Source: Devosia chinhatensis (GTDB lineage: Bacteria; Pseudomonadota; Alphaproteobacteria; Rhizobiales; Devosiaceae). From it: a stretch of DNA of 64,000 nucleotides. Below are positions 33,591 to 47,300 of this stretch, piece after piece. Made by a program: the position numbers and the translations under genes. The notes under the pieces are model-generated. The model saw only the letters and a list, made by a program, of their open reading frames with translations, searched no databases and was not told the DNA's origin. The stretch lies in the NCBI RefSeq assembly GCF_000969445.1, contig NZ_JZEY01000061.1, positions 124,001-188,000 on the forward strand. The letters are read 5' to 3'. Each line of letters starts with the position of its first letter. Position 1 is the first letter of the stretch.

Positions 33591-34784
33591 TCAGCCCTGA
33601 ACTGCCTTGACGATCTTCTGCGCGGCGTCGTCGAGATCGTCGGCAGAGATGACGTCGAGGCCCGAATTGTCGAGGATGGCCTTGCCTTCCTTGACATTGG
33701 TGCCTTCGAGGCGAACCACCAGCGGCACCTTGAGGCCGACTTCCTTGACCGCAGCGATCACGCCTTCGGCGATCACGTCGCAGCGCATGATACCGCCGAA
33801 GATGTTGACGAGAATCCCCTTCACCGCCGGATCGGCCGTGATGATCTTGAACGCTGCCGTCACCTTCTCCTTGGAAGCGCCGCCACCAACGTCGAGGAAG
33901 TTCGCCGGCTCGGCGCCGTAGAGCTTGATGATGTCCATGGTGGACATGGCCAGGCCCGCACCATTGACCATGCAGCCGATATTGCCGTCGAGCGCCACAT
34001 AGGCGAGGTCGTACTTGCTGGCTTCGATTTCCTTGGCGTCTTCTTCGGTCAGGTCGCGGAGCGGCTTGAGCTCTTCATGACGGAAGGCGGCGTTGTTGTC
34101 GAAGCTGACCTTGGCATCCAGAACGCGCAGGTGACCATCGGTCATGACGATCAGCGGGTTCACTTCGAGCAGGCTCATGTCCTTCTCGGTGAAGGCCTTG
34201 TAGAGAATGGGGAACAGGCTCTTGGCGTCGGCGGCGGCGTCGCCGTCGAGTTCGAGCGCCGCATTGATCTTGGCCACGTCGGCATCGGTGACGCCTGCCA
34301 CCGGATCGATGGCGACGGTGATGATCTTTTCGGGCGTATGCTCGGCGACGGCCTCAATGTCCATGCCGCCTTCGGTGGAGACCACGAAGGAGACGCGGCT
34401 CGATGCGCGATCAACCAGGAGCGAGCAATAAAGTTCGCGGGCAATGTCGGCGCCGTCTTCGATATAGAGGCGATTGACCTGCTTGCCATTGTCGCCGGTC
34501 TGCTTGGTCACCAGCGTATTGCCGAGCATTTCCTTGGAAAAGGCCACGACGTCGTCGACGGTCTTGGCGAGGCGCACGCCGCCCTTGGCATCGGGGCCCA
34601 GTTCCTTGAAGTTGCCCTTGCCGCGACCGCCGGCATGGATCTGGCTCTTGACCACATAAAGCGGGCCTGGCAGCGACTTTGCAGCGGCTTCAGCCTCGTC
34701 GGCCGAGAAGATGGCGACGCCGGCCGCGACCGGTGCACCATATTCTTTCAGCAGCGCCTTGGCCTGATGTTCATGGATATTCAT
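33591..34784 (-). CDS. sucC: Succinyl-CoA synthetase beta subunit
   Basis: 397 residues from the ATG at 34784 ([19 protein letters not shown]); a longer frame upstream lacks similarity. ATP-grasp domain, glycine-rich [12 protein letters not shown], and the C-terminal ligase domain with [15 protein letters not shown]. It binds the nucleotide and succinate. Preceded by the mdh terminator, so it probably has its own promoter in the short mdh-sucC gap. Confidence 0.97.
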   Translation of the reverse strand: MNIHEHQAKALLKEYGAPVAAGVAIFSADEAEAAAKSLPGPLYVVKSQIHAGGRGKGNFKELGPDAKGGVRLAKTVDDVVAFSKEMLGNTLVTKQTGDNGKQVNRLYIEDGADIARELYCSLLVDRASSRVSFVVSTEGGMDIEAVAEHTPEKIITVAIDPVAGVTDADVAKINAALELDGDAAADAKSLFPILYKAFTEKDMSLLEVNPLIVMTDGHLRVLDAKVSFDNNAAFRHEELKPLRDLTEEDAKEIEASKYDLAYVALDGNIGCMVNGAGLAMSTMDIIKLYGAEPANFLDVGGGASKEKVTAAFKIITADPAVKGILVNIFGGIMRCDVIAEGVIAAVKEVGLKVPLVVRLEGTNVKEGKAILDNSGLDVISADDLDDAAQKIVKAVQG

Positions 34785-34840
34785 CGTGTTCCCCTTGGGT
34801 GGGCAGTCAGTAATCCGGCATTTCTGGAGCCGGAAAGCCA

Positions 34841-34866
34841 AAAGCCGCCGGCGAACCAGCGGCTTT
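34841..34866 (-). terminator. mdh terminator
   Basis: AAAGCCGC / GCGGCTTT stem with a 10-base loop, followed by TT on the minus strand; 8 bases after the mdh stop. The weak T tract may allow read-through into sucC. Confidence 0.7.
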
Positions 34867-34873
34867 GAATGCG

Positions 34874-35842
<969 letters not shown>

Positions 35843-36014
35843 TCATCCCAGACTGCGTTGAATTGGCGCACGTCTTAACCCTAGCGGCAAGGCCGGGCAA
35901 GTGAACCCTTCGTCGTAAACGGGAAAACTGCCTTGCTCATGGGCGATGGGGGTATGCCGGATGGGCAACCCGACGCAACAAGACACGATGCGGCACCCGC
36001 CCCTTGATGGTGAT

Positions 36015-37160
36015 TCACGAAGAGGCAGGTTCCTCCAAGGGTACGGCGTCCCGCAGTCCCTTGCCCAGATATTCTTCTGATTGCATTTCGGTCAGCCTGG
36101 ACAGGGTCCGCTGAAACTCGAAGGCCGTCTTGTCGTCGGCGCCCAAATGCTCAAGCGGAACAGCGAAGCTGGCCGCCAGCTTAACGCCGCGATCGTAGAG
36201 CGAGTCGATAAGAAGGATGAACCGCTTGGCGGCATCCGATCGGGTGCGGTCCATCTGGGGGACATTGTCCAGCACCAGCGAATCGAACTGATGGGCGATG
36301 CGGACAAAATCGCGTGTGCCCAGCGGCTTCTCGCACAGATCGGCAAAACCAAACCGCGCCGCTCCCATGGCCATAAGCGGCACCGGGATCTGACGGCCGA
36401 TGCTTTCGACACTGCCGGGCGCGCCCGGCACTCCCCCGGTTATCCGCAACCACAGACGGTCCATGACCGCATCGACCTCGGGCCCGGAGCCAAAGGCGTA
36501 GACCTGTTGGCCGGAAAATTTCAGTCGTCGGTAATCCTGTTGCGAGGGCAGTGCCGCAACCAGGGTTCTTTCCTTGAGCAGGGCGATGAAGGGCAGGAAC
36601 AGCTGCCGATTGAGACCGTCCTTATAGAGACCGTCCGGGGTCACGTTGGAGGTGGCAACCAATGTCACGCCACCCGCGAAGAGCTTGCCGAACAGCCGGT
36701 CAAGCAGCATGGCATTGGTGATGTCGTGCACATGAAATTCATCAAGGCACAGGACCCGCAAGCCGGACTTGAGCATGGGCCTGACCACCGCCTCGATCGG
36801 ATCGGCATCTTCATTCCTGCCCCGGGCAGATTTTCGAAACGCCGAAACCCCGGAATGGACGTCGTCCATGAACTCATGAAAGTGCAGCCGCCGCTTTTCC
36901 GCAAAGGGCACGGCGGCAAAAAACAGATCCATGAGCATGGTCTTGCCGCGTCCGACATCCCCGTAGAGGTAAAGCCCGCGAACCGGTTGCGGCTTTTCGA
37001 ACAAGGCGCGCAAGCCACGCGGGCGGGCAGCCAGGAGATCGGCGAGCACACGATCAAGCGCCTCGACCGCCTCGACCTGCGCGGGATCAGGCGTCAGCGC
37101 ACCTCGGGCGACAAGGGCGTCGTAGGCAGACTTGACCGGGGCTGAAACAGAATAGGACAT
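36015..37160 (-). CDS. zapE: ZapE/AFG1-family ATPase
   Basis: 381 residues with Walker A YGDVGRGKTMLMDLFF, Walker B VLCLDEFHVHDITNAM and the sensor region LVATSNVTPDGLYKDGL. ZapE/AFG1 proteins are AAA-like ATPases; E. coli ZapE acts at the division ring under stress, and mitochondrial AFG1 handles faulty respiratory subunits. The position upstream of mdh is common in alphaproteobacteria. 178 bases separate it from mdh, so its transcription may be independent. Confidence 0.93.
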   Translation of the reverse strand: MSYSVSAPVKSAYDALVARGALTPDPAQVEAVEALDRVLADLLAARPRGLRALFEKPQPVRGLYLYGDVGRGKTMLMDLFFAAVPFAEKRRLHFHEFMDDVHSGVSAFRKSARGRNEDADPIEAVVRPMLKSGLRVLCLDEFHVHDITNAMLLDRLFGKLFAGGVTLVATSNVTPDGLYKDGLNRQLFLPFIALLKERTLVAALPSQQDYRRLKFSGQQVYAFGSGPEVDAVMDRLWLRITGGVPGAPGSVESIGRQIPVPLMAMGAARFGFADLCEKPLGTRDFVRIAHQFDSLVLDNVPQMDRTRSDAAKRFILLIDSLYDRGVKLAASFAVPLEHLGADDKTAFEFQRTLSRLTEMQSEEYLGKGLRDAVPLEEPASS

Positions 37161-37302
37161 CGCTTATTTCGCCGGCAGCGATCCATCACGGCGTCATTCC
37201 TGCCGGGGCGGGAACCTCGGCATCTGCCGATCAAACAGAGGCCTCCGCTGGCACGGAGGTGACGGTTTGCTGTGTAGGAGCAGGCGCGCGCGCAGGTCAA
37301 AC

Positions 37303-37331
37303 AAAAAAGCCGGCCCGCAAGGGCCGGCTTT
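37303..37331 (-). terminator. Terminator of the Omp19-like gene
   Basis: AAAGCCGGCCC-GCAA-GGGCCGGCTTT, an 11-base stem with a T-rich tail on the minus strand, 6 bases after the stop codon. Confidence 0.92.
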
Positions 37332-37336
37332 GTTGA

Positions 37337-37933
37337 TTAGCGCGACATCGACACGGCCTGGCCGCCGCTCATCGTGCCGATATAGCGGCCGGAGCTGGGG
37401 GCGAGGAAGGCTGCGATATTGCCGTTGTCATCATAAAGCTGGAGCTGGCTGCCAACCTGCTGCCAGCCGGTAACCGAAGCGATCTGTGGCACGGTACAGC
37501 CGGGTGCCGAGGCGCGGTAATAATTTGTCCCGGTCTTTGAGGTCAGCGGCAGGTTGAGCCGGCAGCTCTGGCCTGCAGCAGCCACATTCCAGGCGCCCTC
37601 AGGACCAACGGAAACACCGCTCGACATGGGCTGGCCCAGCGTGGTGATGGACCCCGCACCGGTCGAAGCGACCTGGGTGGACGGCATCGCCGCGGGCTGA
37701 CCGCCCAGAACCGGCTGTCCGGACAGACCCGGCGCCGGAGTGCCGGTGGCACCGATAGGGGGCAGCGCGTTCTGCTGCACGGTCGAAGACTGTACCGGCT
37801 GCAGCTGCTGGGGCTGACCGACGACGTTGAGATTGGCGGTATTGGTCCGGCTCGTCGGCGAGCACGCTGCCACAAGAAAGGCAACGGCCGCCAGGCCGAC
37901 CATGGACGAAGCACCGCGCTTCCAATCCTGCAT
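37337..37933 (-). CDS. Omp19-like lipoprotein with AprI/Inh protease-inhibitor domain
   Basis: 198 residues. A lipobox (FLVAAC) follows the signal region, so the Cys at about 24 is probably lipidated and the protein is periplasm-facing outer membrane. The middle is a low-complexity Gln/Pro/Gly/Ala stretch (about 35-110). The C-terminal ~95 residues (GAWNVAAAGQSCRLNLPL ... GRYIGTMSGGQAVSMSR) form the Inh beta-barrel with two cysteines, as in Brucella Omp19, which inhibits proteases. The role is inferred from the family. Confidence 0.87.
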   Translation of the reverse strand: MQDWKRGASSMVGLAAVAFLVAACSPTSRTNTANLNVVGQPQQLQPVQSSTVQQNALPPIGATGTPAPGLSGQPVLGGQPAAMPSTQVASTGAGSITTLGQPMSSGVSVGPEGAWNVAAAGQSCRLNLPLTSKTGTNYYRASAPGCTVPQIASVTGWQQVGSQLQLYDDNGNIAAFLAPSSGRYIGTMSGGQAVSMSR

Positions 37934-38056
37934 TGATCACTCCTGCCGCAAAGGCTTAATGCGTGTTAACACTTGTGGCGGCTTATAACTCAAAGCGCCC
38001 ACCCGGTTCAATCGCCCAACCCGCACTGTCCCCGATCTCACGCCATTGTGGCCAAT

Positions 38057-38290
38057 TTAGGGGGTCTGTGCATCCATATCCTTGAGCAATTCGCCCGCGA
38101 GCAGGGTGGCATCGGCCGCCTCCTCCTCGGGCACTTCCAGAATGAACCCCCCAGCACCAAAAAGGTTCGGCACGCCCGGCAAACCGCCTTCGCGCGGGTC
38201 GAGCGGATGAAAACCGTGCGCTCGCAGCGCGACCAGCAAGATGCGGGCCTGAGACTGATCCTTGACCTGCGCGATAGGCTGAAATTTCAT
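38057..38290 (-). CDS. DUF2007 family protein
   Basis: 77 residues. It starts with the family pattern of a short beta strand and an ACT-like fold (VKDQSQARILLVALRAHGF, VPNLFGAGGFILEVPEEE). DUF2007 proteins are small putative signal-transducing domains with no established role. Monocistronic, 123 bases upstream of the Omp19-like gene start. Confidence 0.8.
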   Translation of the reverse strand: MKFQPIAQVKDQSQARILLVALRAHGFHPLDPREGGLPGVPNLFGAGGFILEVPEEEAADATLLAGELLKDMDAQTP

Positions 38291-38476
38291 TATGCTCTCC
38301 GGTTCGCGCCATGGTGACCCATCGGGAGGACGCGAGCAAGGCAGACCGGCTTTATTACCGTTGCCAAGCCGGCATCGAAATGATGCAGTGTCAAAACGGT
38401 CTCACCGCAAGGTGATTTGCGCGCTTTCTTTCAGGAGCGACAATCCGCACAGAACGACTTGCCAGCCGGAGCGGCA

Positions 38477-39574
38477 ATGAGCGCCTATATCATTCGCCGA
38501 CTCTTGCTGATGATCCCTACCGTTTTCGGGATCATGGCCGTGTCTTTCCTCATCACTCAGTTCGCGCCCGGCGGTCCCGTCGAACAGGCACTGGCCAATC
38601 TTTCGGGAGTGAGCGGCGGAGTCGAGGAACGCCTGACCGGCAGCGGCACAGGCGACTTCGCCACCCAGCAGTCCGGACAGGGCAACGCATCCGGCTATCG
38701 CGGCAGCCAGGGCCTGCCACCTGAACTGGTGGAGCGGATCGAGCGGCAGTTCGGTTTCGACAAGCCACCGATCGAACGCTTCTTCAGCATGATCGGAAAT
38801 TACCTGCGCTTCGACTTCGGTCAGAGCTATTACCGCGACATCTCGGTGATCGACCTGGTTCTCGAAAAGATGCCGGTGTCCATTTCCCTAGGCCTGTGGA
38901 TGACGCTCATCGCCTATGGCGTCTCGATACCGCTCGGCATTGCCAAGGCCATGCGGGACGGATCGCGTTTCGACGTCTGGACCTCGACGATCATCATCAT
39001 CGGATATGCTGTCCCCGGATTCCTCGTCGCCATCGCCCTCATCGTGCTGTTCGCCGGTGGCTCGTTCTGGTCGATCTTCCCGTTGCGCGGTCTGACCTCG
39101 CCCGGCTTTGCCAGCTTTCCATGGTGGCGACAGGTGATCGATTATTTCTGGCACCTGGTCCTGCCCATTACCGCGATGGGCCTGGGCGCCTTCGCCACGG
39201 CGACCATGCTGACCAAGAATTCCTTCCTCGACGAGATCGGCAAGCAATACGTGACGACAGCCCGCGCCAAGGGGCTCAGCGAACGCCGGGTTCTTTATGG
39301 TCACGTCTTTCGCAATGCCATGATGCTGATCATCGCAGGATTTCCCGGTGCGTTCATCGGCGTATTCTTCGGTGGATCGCTACTGATCGAAACCATCTTC
39401 TCGCTCGACGGACTGGGGCTTCTGGGCTTTCAATCCGTCGTGACACGAGACTATCCGGTGGTCTTTGCCACGCTCTACATCTTCTCGCTGCTGGGCCTTG
39501 TCATCGGGCTGGTTTCGGACCTGGCCTATATGTGGGTCGATCCCCGGCTCGATTTCGAAAGCCGCAACGTATGA
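38477..39574 (+). CDS. yejB: Peptide/microcin C-type ABC transporter permease YejB
   Basis: 365 residues from the ATG at 38477. N-terminal helix MSAYIIRRLLLMIPTVFGIM, a long periplasmic segment rich in Gly, then the permease core with the EAA loop (TTARAKGLSERRVLYGHVFR). The length and the periplasmic insert match the YejB subgroup of oligopeptide permeases. It starts an overlapping four-gene operon: yejB-yejE overlap by 4 bases, yejE-yejF by 4. Imports peptides or peptide-like antibiotics such as microcin C. Confidence 0.94.
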   Translation: MSAYIIRRLLLMIPTVFGIMAVSFLITQFAPGGPVEQALANLSGVSGGVEERLTGSGTGDFATQQSGQGNASGYRGSQGLPPELVERIERQFGFDKPPIERFFSMIGNYLRFDFGQSYYRDISVIDLVLEKMPVSISLGLWMTLIAYGVSIPLGIAKAMRDGSRFDVWTSTIIIIGYAVPGFLVAIALIVLFAGGSFWSIFPLRGLTSPGFASFPWWRQVIDYFWHLVLPITAMGLGAFATATMLTKNSFLDEIGKQYVTTARAKGLSERRVLYGHVFRNAMMLIIAGFPGAFIGVFFGGSLLIETIFSLDGLGLLGFQSVVTRDYPVVFATLYIFSLLGLVIGLVSDLAYMWVDPRLDFESRNV

Positions 39575-40685
39575 GTGCGGTGCCGGCCACCCCATCGCGC
39601 CTGTCGCCGATCAACCAGCGACGCCTTGCCAATTTCCGCGCCAACCGTCGTGGCTGGTGGAGCTTCTGGATCTTCCTGGTCCTGTTCATCCTGACGTTGG
39701 GTGCCGAATTCATCGCCAATGACCGGCCGATCCTCGTTTCCTACAAGGGTGAACTCATGGTGCCGGCGCTGATCGATTATCCGGAGTCGACATTCGGCGG
39801 CTTCTTTGCCACCACCAATTTTCGCGATCCCTTCATCGTCGAGGAAATCGAGGCCAATGGCTTCATGATCTGGCCGCCCGTACGCTTTTCCTATGCGACG
39901 GTAGATTCCTTCGTCGCTTTTTCCGGCGCCAATCCGCCCAGCTGGATGCTGACCCGCGAGCAGATCTGCCAGCGCTATCCCCTCGGTATCGAGGACCCGG
40001 CCTGCGTCCCGGGCAATTACCATTACCTGGGCACCGACGATCGTGGCCGCGACGTGCTGGCCCGGCTGATCTACGGATTCCGCATCTCTATCCTTTTCGG
40101 CTTGGTCCTCACCGTCGCCTCCTCGGTGATCGGGGTCGCAGCGGGTGCCGTCCAGGGCTATTTCGGCGGCTGGGTCGATCTCATCGCCCAACGCCTGATC
40201 GAAATCTGGACATCGGTGCCCTCGCTCTATCTGCTGCTGATCATCTCCTCGGTGATCGCGCCCAGCTTCTGGGTGCTGCTGGGCATCCTGTTGCTCTTTT
40301 CCTGGGTGGCGCTGGTGGGTATCGTGCGGGCCGAATTCCTGCGCGCCCGCAACTTCGAATATGTCAACGCCGCGCGGGCATTGGGCGTCTCCAACCGAAC
40401 CATAATGTGGCGCCACCTTCTGCCCAATGCCATGGTGGCGACACTGACCTTCATGCCCTTTATCCTCTCGGGCTCGGTTGCAACGCTGACCTCGCTGGAT
40501 TTCCTCGGCTTTGGGCTCCCACCTGGCTCGCCGTCGCTGGGGGAATTGCTGGCCCAGGGCAAGAACAACCTTCAGGCGCCCTGGCTGGGGCTGACGGGCT
40601 TTTTCACCATCGCCATCCTGATGACTTTGCTGGTCTTCATCGGGGAAGCCGTGCGGGATGCGTTCGATCCGCGAAAGACCTTCCG

Positions 40686-40689
<4 letters not shown>
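39571..40689 (+). CDS. yejE: Peptide/microcin C-type ABC transporter permease YejE
   Basis: 372 residues from the ATG at 39571, overlapping the yejB stop. An extended N-terminus (GWWSFWIFLVLFILTLGAEF plus ~110 periplasmic residues) is a YejE hallmark; the core carries YHYLGTDDRGRDVLARL and the EAA loop NAARALGVSNRTIMWRHLLP. Second half of the permease pair. Confidence 0.94.
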
Positions 40690-42317
<1,628 letters not shown>

Positions 42318-42350
42318 GCTTTTGTCACAACACCTTTGCGGAGCCGCACC

Positions 42351-44213
42351 ATGACGCTCTCGACTAAGCTCGCAGCCCTCGCCCTGACGGGCCTGCTCGC
42401 CCTGCCCTCCCATGCACTGGCCCAATCGCCGACCGGCGTCTGGCTACATGCGGACTCGCTGACCGAAAGCCCAAAATATCCAGAAGGGTTCGAGCATTTC
42501 GATTACGTCAATCCTGATGCCCCAAAAGTGGGAACGGTGCGTGTCGGCACACGAGGCGGCTTCGACACCTTCAATCCGATTCTGCCGCAAGGCGAGCCTG
42601 CCAGTGGCCTGGGCCTGGTGTACCAGACGCTGCTGACCCCTTCCCTGGACGAGGTAAACACGTCCTACGGGCTTCTCGCCGAAGCGATGATGATCGCCGC
42701 CGATTACGGCTCGGTGACTTTCCGTATGGACCCCGAAGCCCGCTGGCACGATGGCGAGCCTGTCACTGCCGAAGACGTCGTCTGGTCCTTCGACAAGGTG
42801 ATCGAGCTCAGCCCCACCTCCGCGCAATATTACGCCAACATCACCGATGCATCGGTTACCGCGCCCGGTGAGGTGACCTTTACCTTCGATCAGACCGGCA
42901 ATCGTGAATTGCCCCATATTCTGGGTCAGCTGCTGGTTCTGCCCCAGCATTGGTGGGAAGGCACAAATGCTCGCGGCGAGACACGCAACATCGCCGCCTC
43001 AACGCTGGAAGCCCCTGTCGGCTCCGGCCCCTATGAGCTGGATAGCTTCGACGCCGGCCGCACCATCACCTATCGACGGGTCGAGGATTATTGGGCCAAG
43101 GACCATCCCACCCAGGTGGGCACCAACAATTTCGAGACCTACCAGATCGAATACTTCCTCGATGAATCGGTGTGGTTCGAAGCCTTCAAGGGTGACCAGT
43201 TCGACTGGTGGAGTGAATATACCGCCCGGCGCTGGGCCACGGGCTTCGACTTCCCCGCCGTGGCCGAAGGGCGCGTGATCCGAGAGGAATTCCCGCAGGA
43301 TTATAATGGCAATGGCCAGATGACGGCGTTTATTCCCAATTTGCGCCGCGACAAGTTCCAGGACGAACGTGTTCGCGAGGCACTCAATTACGCCTTCGAT
43401 TTCGAGGAACTGAACGCGACGGTGTTCTACGAGCAGTACGATCGCATCGACAGCTATTTCTACGGCCTGCCCTTTGCCTCCTCTGGTCTGCCCGAAGGCA
43501 AGGAGCTCGAAGTGCTCGAGAGTGTGCGCGACCTGGTTCCCGCATCGGTCTTCACCGAGCCCTATACCAATCCCGTTGCGGGCGACCCGACCAAACTGCG
43601 CGCCAATCTGCGGACCGCACTGGGTCTTTTGACCGAGGCCGGCTACACTCTGGACGGCAACCGGCTCGTTGATGCCAGCGGAACCCAGCTCTCGTTCGAA
43701 ATCCTGATGCATCAGGCTTCGCTCGAACCCATAGCTCAAAATCTCATCACAAATCTGGGCCAGATCGGCGTCGCTGTAACGCTGCGGCTGGTGGACACGC
43801 CACAATATATAAACCGGCTGCGCAGCTTCGATTATGACATGATCTATTCCAGCTGGGCGCAATCCTTCTCGCCCGGCAACGAGCAGCGCTTCTTCTTCGG
43901 CTCGTCTTCGGCAGATGACGAGGGTTCGCGCAATTATGCCGGCATTGCCGATCCAGGTATCGACGCGCTGATCGAGCAATTGGTCATCGCCCCCGATCGG
44001 GACACCCAATTGGCCATTACGGCGGCGCTGGATCGGGTGCTGCTGCATCACCACTTCGTCATACCCGGCTATGCGCTGACCTATTCGCGGACCGCCCGCT
44101 GGGATCGCTTCAGCCGGCCGGAAACTTTGCCAGAATTCTCCAACGGCTTCCCGACAATCTGGTGGTGGGATGCCGACAAGGCAGCCAAAACCGGCGGAGC
44201 CAGCGGGCAATAA
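42351..44213 (+). CDS. yejA: Peptide/microcin C-type ABC transporter binding protein YejA
   Basis: 620 residues from the ATG at 42351. A signal peptide (about 27 residues, ending SHALAQ) precedes a large SBP family 5 fold (FEHFDYVNPDAPKVGTVRVG, LYQTLL-like and MVEPSW-type segments degenerate). The start SPTGVWLHADSLTESPKYPEG fits YejA. It is the last gene here, whereas yejA is first in the enteric order. It lies 33 bases after yejF and ends at a strong bidirectional terminator. Confidence 0.93.
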   Translation: MTLSTKLAALALTGLLALPSHALAQSPTGVWLHADSLTESPKYPEGFEHFDYVNPDAPKVGTVRVGTRGGFDTFNPILPQGEPASGLGLVYQTLLTPSLDEVNTSYGLLAEAMMIAADYGSVTFRMDPEARWHDGEPVTAEDVVWSFDKVIELSPTSAQYYANITDASVTAPGEVTFTFDQTGNRELPHILGQLLVLPQHWWEGTNARGETRNIAASTLEAPVGSGPYELDSFDAGRTITYRRVEDYWAKDHPTQVGTNNFETYQIEYFLDESVWFEAFKGDQFDWWSEYTARRWATGFDFPAVAEGRVIREEFPQDYNGNGQMTAFIPNLRRDKFQDERVREALNYAFDFEELNATVFYEQYDRIDSYFYGLPFASSGLPEGKELEVLESVRDLVPASVFTEPYTNPVAGDPTKLRANLRTALGLLTEAGYTLDGNRLVDASGTQLSFEILMHQASLEPIAQNLITNLGQIGVAVTLRLVDTPQYINRLRSFDYDMIYSSWAQSFSPGNEQRFFFGSSSADDEGSRNYAGIADPGIDALIEQLVIAPDRDTQLAITAALDRVLLHHHFVIPGYALTYSRTARWDRFSRPETLPEFSNGFPTIWWWDADKAAKTGGASGQ

Positions 44214-44283
44214 CGTCAAGGCGGCGCTGGCAGAGGTTCCAGCCGGGCCCCCTGCCTTGCCGCCAGAACAAGCTCCGGACAGC

Positions 44284-44311
44284 AAAAGGCGCCCTGAAGG
44301 GCGCCTTTTTT
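44284..44311. terminator. Bidirectional terminator between yejA and tamB
   Basis: AAAAGGCGCCC-TGAA-GGGCGCCTTTTTT: 11-base stem with A and T runs on both sides, in the convergent gap of yejA and tamB. Confidence 0.93.
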
Positions 44312-44337
44312 ACAGGGAGTGGAGCCGGTCCTGCGCC

Positions 44338-47300
44338 TTAGTAATCCCGCTCGTAGAAGACGCCCAGGCTGGAATCTCCGTTCTGGCCGGCCGCACCCTT
44401 GATGGTCAAATCATCAGTGACATCGAGATTGATGGTGACGCGCGACTGGCCATTGGCCCCGGCTGTCACACCCAGATAGACATTGTCCTGGATATAGGTC
44501 CCGGCCTGCACGCCGACATTGCCCGAAGCATCGGTGACGATGTCGAGATCAGCCAGGCCCGCCGCTCCGCGCAGGCTTTCAACCAGCCCCCCACCACCGC
44601 CGCCACCGACAAGCTCGGCAGCCGCAGCGGCCAATTGTGCCAATTGCAGCGGTGAAAGTTCTCCCATGGCGCGGTTGAAGATCAGCCGGCTCAGCACTTC
44701 GTCCTGCGGCAGGGCCGGATTAGAGCTGAAGGTGATCTGGGGATCGGACGCGCGTCCCGAAACGATGACGAAGACCGTGATGCCGTCGCCTTCGGTACGG
44801 GCCACCAGATTGATCTGGGGGTCGAGATCGCCCACCAGGGTCACGGTGCCCGTCTCGAAAATCACCCGGCGGCCAAGGATATCGAGGCGACCGCGCGTCA
44901 ACGCGAAGGCACCCACGGGCTCTATCGCGGCAATCGGGCCGGTCAGGCGCACGGAGCCGCCCACTTCCGCATCGAGGCCGCGGCCGCGGATGAAGATCTG
45001 GTTGGGCGCGTTGACATTGATGTCGAGCAGCAGATTGGGCCCTGAAGCGCTCGTGGACATGCCTGTGCGCTCGTCGATGCGGGCCCGGTCGAGGGTTTGC
45101 TGCACAGGACCGGGAATGCGCCGATGTTCGACATCGATCAATTGCGCGGCCCCACCCAGGCTTTCCGGCACCGTAATGTTGGCCTGTTCGATCAGCACAT
45201 TGCCGGCCAGAACCGGAGAGCCGGTGAGATTGCCGGTCAGCGTCAGGCCACCTGAAAGCGTAGCAACAAAGATGCTGCCATCGGCATAGCGCGCCGAATT
45301 GATGCTGACCGACAGGTTGGCGGGCATGCCACCGGTCAATCCAATGGTGCCGGAGGCCGAGACAGCCCCGCCGGTGGCCAGATTGGCGGTCAGGCTTTCC
45401 ACATTGGCGCTCGTGCCGTTCAGCGCCACGCGACCGGTGATGTTGGTCAGGCGAAGATTGAGCTCGGGATCGACATAGCCCGCTCCGCTGGTGGCGACGG
45501 ATCCAGCAAATTGGGGATTGTCCAGCGATCCGCTGATGCGCGCGCCGAAGGTGGCGGTTCCCGACACCTGGCCGCCGCGATCGGCGACGAACTGGTTGGC
45601 CAGCGCCAGAGGCGCCGATCCAGTCAGAGACAACGCCACCCCGGACCCGGTCAGCGGCACGCGGCCCGACCCGGATACCGAGAGGCCACCATTGCCATTG
45701 GCCGTCAAACTGTCCAGCACGACCGTCTGGCCGCGATAGGAGCCACGGGCCGAAAGGCTAAGCGGAGTGATGCCGAAAGGCGCAATGGCGCTGGCACTGA
45801 TGCCGCTGCCCTGTGCCTGGAAGCTCACCTGGGGATCGGACGCAGCGCCGGTAATTGTGGCCCTGCCGTTCACCGTGCCGGACAGGCCGAGATCCGGCAC
45901 GACCGCATTGGCGATGTTGAGCGGCAGGTCGGCGATCTCCACCACCATGTTGAGAGCATTGCCCGCAGTGCCGGTGGCCGTGATGCTGCCCGACCCAACG
46001 AGGAAGCGGAGTGCATCCAGGGTCACATTATCGCCTTGCACGGCAATGGAGGCGGGGCTGGCCAGACGCGCCGAGAGCGTGTTCTGCACCAGGTCAGCTC
46101 GGTCCAGAGCCAGCCTATAGCCTCCATCGACTGGGCTCAGCGCTCCAGCCAGAGAGACATCGGTGCCTGTGGCGAGTGCGGCCCGGGCGTCGAAAGTGGT
46201 CGTCGTGCCACTCTGGCTGGCTTGCGCCTCAAGAGTATTGACCACGATGCCGGCCGCCGCGATGCGTTCTGCGGTCACGGTGCCATTGGCCACAGGCACG
46301 CCGAAAAGATCGGTCAGGCCGGCAGCGATCTCTGCCCGGCCGACACGTATGTCGTCGATCCGGAGATTGCTGGCATTTGCGGTAATGGCGGCCGACTGGG
46401 TGCCGTCCTGCGGTGTCAGCTCGACCGCCGCATTGAGAGCGCCCGAGGCATCGGTAAGCAGCAGCGCCGCAGCCAACGACACGTCCGGGGCCGCGACATC
46501 GATTCGACCGTTCAGCAGGCCGGACTCCACCATGCGGGTCACATTGCCCGAAAGACGTGCGCCGGCGATCTCGAAGCCGATATCGGGCAGAACCTGGCTG
46601 TCCGCATCGGCGCGGAAGGCTGTGCTGAGGCTGGCCCGGTGACCATCCAGCATGGCCGAGCCATTAACGTTCCCTGCGATGGTACCATCGAGCAGATTGG
46701 CTGCCACGCTGACTTCGGCGTCGCGCAGGGCATAGTCGTTGAGCCTGCCGCTGGGAACCGTGCCGACCAGCGACAGCACGAGCGGGGATTCCGGGCCGGT
46801 GGAGCGAGCCGAGCCGGACACGTTGAGTGCGCCGCTAGCGTCTTCCGACACCAGCGCCAGATCGGCCAGATCAAGGACGATCGCGAAATCGGAAACATCG
46901 CTGGCAAAGCTGCCATCGGCTCTGAACTGCACTTGGTTATTTGCAATAGAGAAGGCGTTCGCGCTGATGCCGGACGTCGTGCGCGCGAGTTCGCCAGAAA
47001 GCGTGACGCGCCCTTCGAGCAGGGTGTCGGCCACCGCATCGTCAACCGAAAGATCGGTGCCGGAGCCATCGAAGCTCAGGTCGAACCCGCCGCTGACGGG
47101 CATGATGCGTCCTTCGGCGGCAAGATCGAGCGCGCCGGAGAGGTCTCGCCCCGCCAGCGCCGAGAATGGGGCGATATTGTCGGTCTGGATCTGGAGGCGA
47201 CCATCGAAATCGGTGCCGTCGATCATCCCGGTCATGCCAGCCGTAAGCGCCTCACCCACGACACGCAATTCGGCCAGCTGAATCGGCTCGCCGGCATTCC

